Below are positions 24,503 to 32,766 of a DNA stretch of 57,041 nucleotides, one piece after another. This stretch comes from Chlorobiota bacterium. GTDB taxonomy: Bacteria > Bacteroidota > Ignavibacteria > Tepidaquicellales > OLB5. The position numbers and the translations under genes are program-made. Location: NCBI GenBank assembly GCA_022616535.1, contig JAKEEM010000012.1, positions 1 through 57,041 of the forward strand, in the 5' to 3' direction. Every line of letters begins with the position of its first letter. Positions within the stretch are counted from its first letter, which is position 1. Under the pieces are notes generated by a model. That model did no database searches and had not been told where the DNA came from. It saw only the letters and a list, made by a program, of their open reading frames with translations.

Positions 24503-24670
24503 ATGGAAAAACACACATTTTCAGCAATAATTCATAAAGAAGATGATTTATATGTAGCCGAATGCCCCGAAGTTGGAACTGTCAGCCAGGGCAATACAAT
24601 TGAAGAAGCTGTTGAAAATTTACGGGAAGCTACAGAATTATATCTTGAAGAATTTCCTTTGACCGTGTAG
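24503..24670 (+). CDS. Orphan HicB-like protein, 55 residues
   Basis: ATG 24503 to TAG 24668-24670. The sequence KHTFSAIIHKEDDLYVAECP, then EVGTVSQGNTIEEAVENLRE, is a textbook HicB partial RNase H fold (the antitoxin half of HicAB). It ends shortly after LYLEEFPL, where many family members carry about 15 more residues, and there is no HicA gene on either side. It may be a solitary regulator or a remnant of a HicAB pair. Confidence 0.8.
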   Translation: MEKHTFSAIIHKEDDLYVAECPEVGTVSQGNTIEEAVENLREATELYLEEFPLTV

Positions 24671-24727
24671 CCCTCATACGCAACTAAAATCTTAACTAAA
24701 AAATTATCAAAATATTATTAATTATTA

Positions 24728-24757
24728 ATCTGGATTCCCGCCTGCGCGGGAATGACA
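24728..24757. repeat. Dispersed palindromic repeat (TTGTCATTCCCGC...), copy 2, inverted
   Basis: CTGG, then ATTCCCGC-CTGC-GCGGGAAT, then GACAA: the reverse complement of the element at 11731-11757 with two extra loop bases. It ends 7 bp before the ATG of the DUF1697 gene. Confidence 0.85.
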
Positions 24758-24764
24758 AAGAAAA

Positions 24765-25301
24765 ATGACTTATATCGCATTCCTGAGGGGAATTAACGTA
24801 TCGGGACAGAAGCTGATTAAAATGGAAGGGCTGCGGAAAATGTTCGGAAAAATGGGCTATAAAAACGTGCGGACATACATACAAAGCGGCAACGTTGTGT
24901 TTGAATCACCCAAATCAAAAAATGAATCACTTGCCAAAAAGATTGAATCGGGTTTAGAAAAATCTCTCGGCTATGACGTTACGGTTGTAATCAGAACAAA
25001 AGAGGAAATCGAAAGTGTGATTAAAAATTTTCCCTTCAGCAAAGTAAAAAATATCGAAAGCTTTAAAACCGATGTAGCGTTTCTGGCAACGGGGCCGGAT
25101 AAGTCAGCGGTTAAGGAGCTTGAATCACTCAGCACAAAAGACGAAATGTTTAAAGTCACAGGAAACAACGTTTATTCGCTTCGCAGTCTTGCAAAGGGTT
25201 TTCAGGAAACGCTGCTTGGTAAAAACATACTTGAGAAGAAATTAAAAGTCCGAGCAACAGTACGTAATTGGAACACTGTTAATAAAGTTTTAAACATTTA
25301 A
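24765..25301 (+). CDS. DUF1697 family protein
   Basis: A 178-residue protein. The family signature is at the N-terminus (TYIAFLRGINVSGQKLIKME, RKMFGKMGYKNVRTYIQSGN), followed by SLGYDVTVVIRTKEEIESVI and VYSLRSLAKGFQETLLG and a short C-terminal RNWNTVNKVL. DUF1697 proteins are small cytoplasmic two-domain proteins of unknown function, widespread in bacteria and often horizontally mobile. The ATG follows the palindromic repeat directly, with no obvious ribosome-binding site. Confidence 0.92.
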   Translation: MTYIAFLRGINVSGQKLIKMEGLRKMFGKMGYKNVRTYIQSGNVVFESPKSKNESLAKKIESGLEKSLGYDVTVVIRTKEEIESVIKNFPFSKVKNIESFKTDVAFLATGPDKSAVKELESLSTKDEMFKVTGNNVYSLRSLAKGFQETLLGKNILEKKLKVRATVRNWNTVNKVLNI

Positions 25302-25307
25302 CCTGTC

Positions 25308-25364
25308 ACCCTGAATTTATTTCAGGGTCTTACTGCAAAACAGATGCTGAAACGAGTTCAGCAT
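25308..25364. repeat. Twin-hairpin intergenic element
   Basis: ACCCTGAA-TTTAT-TTCAGGGT (25308-25328) and ATGCTGAA-ACGAG-TTCAGCAT (25344-25364) are two perfect 8-bp-stem hairpins 15 bp apart, between the DUF1697 and DinB genes. The arrangement is as in the elements at 2576 and 47364; the sequence is different. Confidence 0.8.
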
Positions 25365-25380
25365 TTCAACTTTAGGGATT

Positions 25381-25854
25381 ATGACAACGCTTAAAAAGCA
25401 ATACGAGCTTATAAAGAGCTCCCGTGAAGTAGTTTTAAATTACTGCGAAACAATTAGGTCAGAGGATTTAACAAAGCAAATCGAAAACTTCAACAAAAAC
25501 AGCATTTGCTATTTGCTTCTGCATATTGCAAACACATATATTTTCTGGCTTAAGCGGTTTGCAGAGAATGAAGGAATGAAGTATTTCAAAGTTGAAAACG
25601 CTAAAGATGTTAATGATATAAGAAAGGCGTTTGATGAGGTCAATATAATTGTTGAAAATTTTCTGAACAAGCATACCGATTTTAGTACACCCATCGAAGG
25701 CGAAATATTCTGGCTTAAGAAAAATATGACATACACGGTACTTGAATTATTCACTCATGTTATAACACATGAATTTCACCATAAGGGGCAAATTATGACT
25801 ATGAGCCGAATCCTTGGGTGCACTCCCCCCGATGCGGATGTGATTAGGTTTTAA
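25381..25854 (+). CDS. DinB/YfiT-like four-helix protein
   Basis: A 157-residue protein of the DinB superfamily. The three metal-binding His positions are visible: CYLLLHIANTYIFW (first) and VITHEFHHKGQIMTM (second and third). Family members include putative thiol-dependent S-transferases that use bacillithiol or similar low-molecular-weight thiols, which fits the ytxJ-like gene at 5544. The substrate is unknown. It is one of three DinB genes in this window. Confidence 0.88.
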   Translation: MTTLKKQYELIKSSREVVLNYCETIRSEDLTKQIENFNKNSICYLLLHIANTYIFWLKRFAENEGMKYFKVENAKDVNDIRKAFDEVNIIVENFLNKHTDFSTPIEGEIFWLKKNMTYTVLELFTHVITHEFHHKGQIMTMSRILGCTPPDADVIRF

Positions 25855-25958
25855 CCTGTCTTTATATCCTATCTTATTTGTAATTGTATTTTTAGTTTTG
25901 CAAATCAATAATTCGCCTGTCAGCAGCAGGCAGGTAATTCTTAATTTCTAATTTTTAA

Positions 25959-27482
25959 TTGATTAATATTTGCATACACGGACATTTTTATCAGCCGCCG
26001 AGGGAAAATCCGTGGACAGGCAAAATTGAGCTCCAGCCGAGCGCCAAGCCGTATCATGACTGGAACGAAAAAATCTATGATGAATGCTATAAACCAAACA
26101 CAGAAGCAGATATAATTGACGATACGGGAAATTTAGTCCACGAAGTAAATAATTTTGAGTTTATAAACTTCAACTTTGGTCCAACTCTGCTTGCCTGGTT
26201 AAAAAACAAACATCCGCAAACTTATAAAAGGATTATTGAGGCAGATAAAAAATCAATTACACTGCACAATGGACATGGAAATGCAATAGCAATGTGCTAT
26301 AACCATATGATAATGCCTCTTGCAAATTTTAACGATAAGATTACCCAAATTAAGTGGGGGCTGGCTGATTTCAAATACCACTTCGGAAGAGATTCAGAAG
26401 GAATATGGCTTCCTGAGACTGCCTGCAATGAAGAAACAATTGAAGTTTTAATCAGCGAAGGAATTAAATATATAATACTCGATACAAGCCAGGCTGAGAA
26501 AGTAAGAAAACCCGGTGATGAAAAATGGATTGGCGTTAACGCGGGTTCAATTAATCCCAAACATCCATACAGGTGTTTTTCGCATATTAACAGGAATAAT
26601 TACATTAATATTTTTTTTTACGATGGTCCAATATCAAAAGCAGTGGCATTCGATGACGTGCTGACAAGCTCTCAAAAACTGCTTGAGAAAATCTTTGCCG
26701 CGGAGGATAAAAAAACTAACTCCGACCAGCTTATAAGCGTTGCAACTGACGGTGAAACATTCGGGCACCATAAAAGCAATGCTGAAAGAACACTTGCATT
26801 TTTTTTAAAATCACTTGCGCCTCTGAACAATTTTAAAATTGTAAACTTTGGCGAATATCTTGAGCAGCATCCGCCTGAATATGGAATAAAAATAAAAGCA
26901 GGGGAAAACGGCGAAGGAACATCGTGGAGCTGTCCCCACGGTGTTAAGCGCTGGAAGGAAGATTGCGGCTGCGGAGGAGGAGGCGGCTGGCATCAGCAAT
27001 GGAGAAAACCGCTTAGGGAATCACTCAACTGGCTCAGAAACCAGATGATAATAATTTACGAAAATTTCGGCAGCCATTTATTTAAAAACGTATGGAAGGC
27101 AAGGAACGATTATATTTATTTAATGCTTGATAATTCTGATGACGGCAAAATGAGATTTTTCAATGAAAACGCTGTTAGGGAGCTGAGTGAAACAGAGAAA
27201 AATATATCCATCAAGCTTCTTGAAATGCAGAAGTTTGCAATGTTTATGTTTACAAGCTGCGGATGGTTTTTTTCGGAAATCTCAGGCATCGAAACGGTGA
27301 AAATTCTTGAATATGCATCAAGAGCAATGGAGCTATCCAGAGATATTTCGGGTATTGCACTTGAAGATGAATTTTTAAAAATGCTATCCGAAGCTAAAAG
27401 CAACATTCCGGCATACAAAAACGGACAAATAATTTACGAGAAGCTTGTTAAGGCTTCTAAATCAGCAAGGATAACCACCTAA
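25959..27482 (+). CDS. GH57 family glycoside hydrolase (DUF3536-containing)
   Basis: A 507-residue GH57 protein. It opens directly with the family motif ICIHGHFYQPPRENPWTG. Later: GHGNAIAMCYNHMIMPLAN, DFKYHFGRDSEGIWLPETAC (nucleophile region with Glu), VATDGETFGHHKS (acid/base Asp region) and the Cys/Gly-rich GTSWSCPHGVKRWKEDC, CGCGGGGGWHQQW. GH57 includes alpha-amylases, branching enzymes and 4-alpha-glucanotransferases; the subtype with the Cys-rich loop is usually annotated as alpha-amylase/alpha-mannosidase. The start is TTG at 25959, as no ATG fits. It ends 2 bases before malQ and forms an alpha-glucan operon with it. Confidence 0.9.
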   Translation: MINICIHGHFYQPPRENPWTGKIELQPSAKPYHDWNEKIYDECYKPNTEADIIDDTGNLVHEVNNFEFINFNFGPTLLAWLKNKHPQTYKRIIEADKKSITLHNGHGNAIAMCYNHMIMPLANFNDKITQIKWGLADFKYHFGRDSEGIWLPETACNEETIEVLISEGIKYIILDTSQAEKVRKPGDEKWIGVNAGSINPKHPYRCFSHINRNNYINIFFYDGPISKAVAFDDVLTSSQKLLEKIFAAEDKKTNSDQLISVATDGETFGHHKSNAERTLAFFLKSLAPLNNFKIVNFGEYLEQHPPEYGIKIKAGENGEGTSWSCPHGVKRWKEDCGCGGGGGWHQQWRKPLRESLNWLRNQMIIIYENFGSHLFKNVWKARNDYIYLMLDNSDDGKMRFFNENAVRELSETEKNISIKLLEMQKFAMFMFTSCGWFFSEISGIETVKILEYASRAMELSRDISGIALEDEFLKMLSEAKSNIPAYKNGQIIYEKLVKASKSARITT

Positions 27483-27484
27483 GC

Positions 27485-29299
27485 TTGCCGTACGATTACT
27501 TTAAATACACGCATACAAAAGACAAATGGGAAAAAATCGGCTTAAGAAGGCGTGCGGGCGTTGCCGTTCCATTGTTTTCGCTTTATTCGAATAACAGCAT
27601 AGGCATCGGCGAAATTCCCGATTTGAGGCTGCTAGTTGACTGGTGCTGTAAAACCGGAATGAGTATCATCCAGCTTTTGCCTTTAAATGATGTAGGCTCC
27701 GACTTCGCTCCATACAATTCTGTTAGCTCATTTGCACTTGACCCAATGTATCTATCACTTAAGAATTTAAAAAATGCAAACACAAATGATTTCGGAGATT
27801 CAATAGCAGGGCTCAGGAAAAAATACCGCGCGAAATTCGGAAAAGTGAATTACAAAATAAAAAAAGCAAAATGCGAGCTATTATGGGAAATTTATAAATC
27901 AATTAGAACAGATAACATTGACGAGTTTAAAAATTACATCGAACAAAATCGCTATTGGCTGAAGGATTACGCGTTGTATAAAGTCATTAGTGAATCGATT
28001 CCAATTGCAAGCTGGGACCAGTGGAACCATTCAATCAAATACAGGCAGTTTGAAGCGTTGAATGAAATAGAAATTAACAATTATGAAAGGATTATTTTCT
28101 ACTCGTGGCTTCAGTGGCAGCTTTATGAGCAGATGAAGGACGTAAAAAAATACGCCAATCAGCGGGGCGTTTTACTAATGGGCGATTTGCCGTTTTTGGT
28201 TTCAAGAGAGAGCGCTGAGGTTTGGTCGCACCAAAATTATTTCCGGCTTGAGCTATCATCAGGCGCGCCGCCGGATATGTATTTTGCAACGGGACAAAAA
28301 TGGGGAATGCCTCCCTATAACTGGGACGAGATTGCAAAAGATGATTTTGTTTACATAAAGGAGAAGCTCTCGTATGCCGAAAATTTTTACGATATGTACA
28401 GAATCGACCATTTTGTCGGCTTATTCAGAGTTTGGACGATTCCGGTAAACGGAACTAAAGATGCAATTTCTGGAAGCTATTTGCCTGCGGAGGAATACTT
28501 ATGGGAAGCTCACGGAAGAAAAATCATTGATGTTATGGTTAATTCTACTTCAATGCTGCCCTGCGCAGAGGATTTGGGAACACTCCCCCATTGCTCAAAC
28601 AATGTTTTGTATGAGTACGGCATAACGGGCATCGATTTCCAGCGATATTGCAAGGGGAATTTTCATTTTAAACATCAGCTTGAATACAGAATTAACTCAA
28701 CTGCTGTGCTTTCAACACATGATTCAAGCTTCTTCGTAAACTGGTGGCAGTTTGAGGCGGGCACAATTGACGAAAAGCTATTTGAGCTTATGTGTGAGTC
28801 TACAAATATGGATTACAGGCATTACAAATACTCAAAGTCAGTTTTATTTGACAAAAACCTCTCCAAAAACGGCAGGCTTTACTGGAACGAAAATATTCTC
28901 ACACATGAAATTATGCTGGGCATCCTCCGGCCGGCGCAGGATAAAGCCAATGATTTTATCTATCTTTACCTTGACAGCTTTGATGAAAAAAAGAAATTTA
29001 TGTCATACTTAGAGGAACCTCAAGAATCAAGCAATATTTCACCTGCCTTTATGTACAAATGCCTGGAAAAAATCAATCAATCGGCATCTATATTCAGTAT
29101 TCAATTAATACACGAATACCTGTGTTTGGATGAGAAACTTCTCGAAAAAATGGGAAAATGGAGCTGCAGAATTAACTTCCCCGGAAGGGTTAGCAAAAAT
29201 AACTGGTCTCTAATTTTGCCTGTTCCACTTGAAGAATTACTGAGATTGGACATAAACTCCGCAATAAATGAGATAATCCTTAAAACTGAAAGAATATAG
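27485..29299 (+). CDS. malQ: 4-alpha-glucanotransferase (amylomaltase, GH77)
   Basis: 604 residues starting at TTG 27485, 2 bases after the GH57 stop. GH77 motifs: GIGEIPDLRLLVDWC, LPLNDVGSDFAPYNS, LMGDLPFLVSRESAEVW, GAPPDMYFATGQKWGMPPY, the nucleophile region MYRIDHFVGLFRVW, acid AEDLGTLP and STHDSSFFVNWW. It moves alpha-1,4-glucan segments and recycles maltodextrins released from glycogen. With glgB at 17871 and the GH57 gene it makes an alpha-glucan metabolism set. Both genes of the pair use TTG starts. Confidence 0.93.
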   Translation: MPYDYFKYTHTKDKWEKIGLRRRAGVAVPLFSLYSNNSIGIGEIPDLRLLVDWCCKTGMSIIQLLPLNDVGSDFAPYNSVSSFALDPMYLSLKNLKNANTNDFGDSIAGLRKKYRAKFGKVNYKIKKAKCELLWEIYKSIRTDNIDEFKNYIEQNRYWLKDYALYKVISESIPIASWDQWNHSIKYRQFEALNEIEINNYERIIFYSWLQWQLYEQMKDVKKYANQRGVLLMGDLPFLVSRESAEVWSHQNYFRLELSSGAPPDMYFATGQKWGMPPYNWDEIAKDDFVYIKEKLSYAENFYDMYRIDHFVGLFRVWTIPVNGTKDAISGSYLPAEEYLWEAHGRKIIDVMVNSTSMLPCAEDLGTLPHCSNNVLYEYGITGIDFQRYCKGNFHFKHQLEYRINSTAVLSTHDSSFFVNWWQFEAGTIDEKLFELMCESTNMDYRHYKYSKSVLFDKNLSKNGRLYWNENILTHEIMLGILRPAQDKANDFIYLYLDSFDEKKKFMSYLEEPQESSNISPAFMYKCLEKINQSASIFSIQLIHEYLCLDEKLLEKMGKWSCRINFPGRVSKNNWSLILPVPLEELLRLDINSAINEIILKTERI

Positions 29300-29316
29300 A
29301 TTATACATTAGGGTAT

Positions 29317-30225
29317 TCAATTATCTTCCTTTAAAATAATGTTCTTAACCTTATTTAACTCCGCTTTTTCTATGTCACTGACCTTCGGGTATGAAAGATT
29401 TAGCTCCTCGAGTGTTCCGACAATAATATCACCCACTGCTGCCCGCATAAACCACTTGCGGTCAGCGGGAATAACATACCACGGCGCATAATCGGTAGAT
29501 GTATTGTTAATTGCATCCTCATAAGCTTCCATATAACTCTCCCAAAACTGTCTCTCCTTAACATCTTTAGCTGAAAATTTCCAGTTCTTTTCGGGTTCTT
29601 CAATTCGAGCCAAAAAACGTTCCTTCTGCTCATCTTTTGAAACATGCAGAAAGAATTTTAGTATTACAGTCCCACTATCCGCTGTATGTTTTTCAAAATC
29701 ATTGATAGATTCATATCTTTTCATCCAAAATGAGCTATCAATCTTATCAATGGAATTTATCCCGGGTATATTTTGGTAAAGTATGTATTCAGGGTGAACA
29801 CGGGTTACTATGACTTCTTCATAATGAGAGCGGTTGAAAATACTAATCATCCCCCTTCTCGGAAGAGCTTTGTTTACTCTCCAGAGGTAATCGTGTTCAA
29901 GTTCTTCCGTCGATGGCTGTTTGAAGCTTGTCACTACACAACCCTGCGGATTTACACCTGACATAACATGCTTTATCGTTCCGTCTTTGCCTACTGCGTC
30001 CATTGCCTGAAATATTATTAGTAAGGAATATTTATTGTAAGCATACAGCATATCCTGAAGCTCTGCAAGGCGTTAAACGTCCTGCTCGAGCATTTCCTGT
30101 GCATCGTCTTTATCTTTAAATCCCGCAGTGTATTTGGTATCAAATTTCCTTAAATCAACTTTTGAGCGCGGCTTTACTAAAAGATTCTCATCAAGCCGTA
30201 AATAATTGTCCGTGCTTTTCGGCAT
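29317..30225 (-). pseudogene. ppk2: Polyphosphate kinase 2 interrupted by an in-frame stop
   Basis: From ATG 30223-30225 the frame reads MPKSTDNYLRLDENLLVKPR, then AQEMLEQDV, then TAA (30073-30075), then RLAELQDMLYAYNKYSLLII without any frame change. The rest is a normal PPK2 domain: Walker A FQAMDAVGKDGTIKHVMSG, GCVVTSFKQPSTEELEHDYL, IFNRSHYEEVIVTRVHPE, and the WYVIPADRKWFMRAAVGDII ending. PPK2 phosphorylates AMP/ADP or GMP/GDP with polyphosphate. A single change (AAA or CAA to TAA) explains the stop. The uninterrupted protein would have 302 residues. The Met of DMLYAYNK (30051) could reinitiate and give a 244-residue protein that still has Walker A and B but lacks the N-terminal helices. 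Confidence 0.88.
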
Positions 30226-30246
30226 TAAAATATCCTTTTATAATCA

Positions 30247-30254
30247 CAAATATA
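30247..30254 (-). promoter_or_regulatory. Putative -7 box (TATATTTG) for ppk2
   Basis: The minus-strand TATATTTG matches TAnnTTTG and lies 21 bp upstream of the ATG at 30225. It supports 30225, not 30051, as the original start of the gene. Confidence 0.4.
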
Positions 30255-30302
30255 CATTTTAGTTATAAATAGTTTGTACAGGTAATCTGACTATTTTTAT
30301 GA

Positions 30303-31304
30303 TTACTTAAAATAACTATCGATGCTTAATTTATCTTTTAAGTATAAGTCATTCCATTTCGGATTAACCTTGTCCAAAATCATTCCCTCAAGCGCTCCCA
30401 AAGTATAAAAGCACGCTCTTTTGCTTGTTCTTAAATCCAGCAATTCTGCATTTTCCATTAAATTGTTTATCACTCTCACATAAAAAGAATCTATGTCCTT
30501 ATAATCTGTTAATGAACGGAACTCATCACTCGGCTGATACTTAGCATCCTTCATAATCTGAATCATCTGGTTTTCAGTATACTGGGCAATCCCCTCCTGC
30601 CAAATTTGAAACGAAAAATACCTATAATCTTTCTCTGAAAGCAGGTTTTTAAACTTCTCCCTTTCTTTGCGATATAAATTATAATTATTCTCAAAATCCT
30701 TGCCTCTCTCGGCAAACGCAGTATTCTTTGCGGCAAGAGTTAAGGTTCTGTATTGCCCTGCAACTTTATCTTCTTCGTATGGAAAAGGATAATTCAGCAT
30801 CCACATTCCCGTTGAATCATCCCCTGCCAAATCGAGCACTTTTGTCTTTTCAACATAGTCAGCTTGTGAATACTGATACTGGTGAAAATGCTCGTGAAGC
30901 AGCGCCTTCAACCATCCTAAAGACGAACGCCCCGCATTTTCCGGCTGTCCAACTACAACTGTTGGAATATTGCTCACTGCATTAAAAGTTGCAAGAAAAT
31001 TTGTTGGGAACTTTCGCCCTCTTGTGTAGATATCAGTGCTTAATACGCTGTCGAATCCAACAAGCTTAAACTCTTCGCCCGGATTTGGATGGTTAATCAG
31101 GTATTCATTATTGCTTGTTACAAGCAGAATTCCAAAGGTTGATTTATCCCAATCATTCCATAACTTGTGTCCGTACCCGTTGAAGAAATTAATAGCTTCT
31201 TTGATTCTTATTTTATCCTCAAATCGGAAATCCTGATTTAAACTTTGCGTAAATGAAAAACCTGAAACAAAAAGCAGCATTATAACATATTTCAATAATC
31301 TCAT
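30303..31304 (-). CDS. Secreted protein with HExxH zinc-peptidase-like motif, unknown family
   Basis: 333 residues with a signal peptide (MRLLKYVIMLLFVSGFSF). The stretch SLGWLKALLHEHFHQYQYSQ contains HEHFH, a canonical HExxH motif, and about 90 residues later SFQIWQEGIAQYTENQM offers a Glu that could be the third zinc ligand of a gluzincin-type site. The protein is otherwise unlike families I can name. It is probably an exported metallopeptidase or relative. It follows the TPR gene (24-base gap) on the same strand. Confidence 0.7.
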   Translation of the reverse strand: MRLLKYVIMLLFVSGFSFTQSLNQDFRFEDKIRIKEAINFFNGYGHKLWNDWDKSTFGILLVTSNNEYLINHPNPGEEFKLVGFDSVLSTDIYTRGRKFPTNFLATFNAVSNIPTVVVGQPENAGRSSLGWLKALLHEHFHQYQYSQADYVEKTKVLDLAGDDSTGMWMLNYPFPYEEDKVAGQYRTLTLAAKNTAFAERGKDFENNYNLYRKEREKFKNLLSEKDYRYFSFQIWQEGIAQYTENQMIQIMKDAKYQPSDEFRSLTDYKDIDSFYVRVINNLMENAELLDLRTSKRACFYTLGALEGMILDKVNPKWNDLYLKDKLSIDSYFK

Positions 31305-31327
31305 TTTCTTTCCTGAAAGCTATTAAA

Positions 31328-32248
31328 TTATTCCCCCAATTTTTTTAATCTTTCGAGTCTTTCCTTCTCATTTTCCTGAAGCCAAATGTCCTTTGATAAT
31401 AGCTCATAAGCCTTTTTAAAATACGGCTTGGATTCATCGGTTCGGTTCAATGCAAGCAGACACTCGCCTATTTCTTCGCTGTTGTAGCCGTCCTCGTCCA
31501 GGCCGATTTCACGGTTAAATGCGCTGAGCTCAATTTGTTTTTCAAGGGCTTCCTCATTTCTGCCGAGTGAGCGGAGTGTTCGTGCAACGCACCATTTGGC
31601 AATCGATAAGCCCTGCTTCGTGTTCCTTTGGGTATGCCAGATAACATTTCTTTCGAAAAGCTCAAGCGCTTTATTGTAATCGCCCATATCGTGGTATGTC
31701 CACCCCGTATTGTTGTAAAGTGAACCGAGCCACTTCTTTGCATCTTCATCTTTGGACTGTTCCGCGTGTTTCATTGCAATTTCATTCCATTTAAGTGACT
31801 CCTCTGCTTTCTCAACAATCCCCATCATATGCGCGGCATCCACTGTTAGATTATCTTCTCCTGTTTTAAGTCCAAGCTCATATGCTTTTATGAATAACTC
31901 CCGTGCCTTATCATAAACTTTGGATGAATTGTAAGTCCGCCCTCTTTCAAGCAAGTACCTGATTTGCGCTCTGTGTTGATTATCCTTTAAAAGCTTTTCG
32001 GCATCATCCAAAATCCTGTGCGCTTCGTCAAATTTCATCTGCAGTCCCTGCGTGCGGGCGATTTGAGTCAGCAGCTCTGCATAATATGCGGTATCGCCTG
32101 AGGCTTTAATTTCATCTTCAACTTCGCGGAATTTTTTTTCGGTTTCCGCGGGATTATTGTAATCCCACAGCTTATCAAAATCCGGTATTGTATCTGCCAT
32201 AATAGATGTATTTATAAAGATTATAATTATTACAAATGATTTAAACAT
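31328..32248 (-). CDS. Exported TPR-repeat protein
   Basis: 306 residues; short signal peptide (MFKSFVIIIIFINTSIMA), then a helical repeat array with TPR-like units such as YNNTGWTYHDMGDYNKALEL and IGECLLALNRTDESKPYFKK. It lies 7 bases after the DinB gene and 23 bases before the HExxH protein gene, all on the minus strand, so a three-gene unit is likely. No specific function is visible. Confidence 0.82.
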   Translation of the reverse strand: MFKSFVIIIIFINTSIMADTIPDFDKLWDYNNPAETEKKFREVEDEIKASGDTAYYAELLTQIARTQGLQMKFDEAHRILDDAEKLLKDNQHRAQIRYLLERGRTYNSSKVYDKARELFIKAYELGLKTGEDNLTVDAAHMMGIVEKAEESLKWNEIAMKHAEQSKDEDAKKWLGSLYNNTGWTYHDMGDYNKALELFERNVIWHTQRNTKQGLSIAKWCVARTLRSLGRNEEALEKQIELSAFNREIGLDEDGYNSEEIGECLLALNRTDESKPYFKKAYELLSKDIWLQENEKERLERLKKLGE

Positions 32249-32255
32249 TAATGCA

Positions 32256-32702
32256 TTACTTTATAGCACCTTCTTTTCCTGCAATTCTTCTAAGCAGTCC
32301 CGTTTGTCCAGCGTGGTAAGCTTCATGAAATGAATAAAATGCAAGCTTTCTCGCTCTTTGCTCGTCATCCTTTAAATCAATCTGCTGAATTTTTTCCTCA
32401 AGTTTCTTCTGCGATTCATTGAGCATTTCCAATAGTTTTTCTAATTTTACTGCGTTCATAGATGTAATAGGCTTCGAACCTCTTTTATAAAAATTTATCA
32501 TATCCTCACTGCATATCTTAGGCAAACCCAATAGCTCATTAACATTGTCTCTGCTTACCAGTATATGACCTATCACCCAGTTTATTGAATTGCCTCCTTC
32601 GGCAGGCGATTTTAAGCTGTCTTCGTGGGTCAAACCTTCTGTGTTTGTGTGTATGACTCCGTGATTAAAATTATAAACGGTGAATATTTCGATATTATTC
32701 AT
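32256..32702 (-). CDS. DinB-like four-helix protein
   Basis: 148 residues of the DinB superfamily. Metal-binding His residues are in NWVIGHILVSRDNVNE and FYSFHEAYHAGQTGLLRRI. The start has a good Shine-Dalgarno (AGGAG, 7 bases upstream) and a TATATTTG box (32718-32725) further upstream. It is the first gene of the DinB-TPR-HExxH unit. The function is unknown beyond the family's proposed thiol-linked chemistry. Confidence 0.88.
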   Translation of the reverse strand: MNNIEIFTVYNFNHGVIHTNTEGLTHEDSLKSPAEGGNSINWVIGHILVSRDNVNELLGLPKICSEDMINFYKRGSKPITSMNAVKLEKLLEMLNESQKKLEEKIQQIDLKDDEQRARKLAFYSFHEAYHAGQTGLLRRIAGKEGAIK

Positions 32703-32766
32703 AACTTACTCCTTTTGCAAATATAGCCCTGCTATTAACACATGACTTCTTAAAAACTGCTGAATT

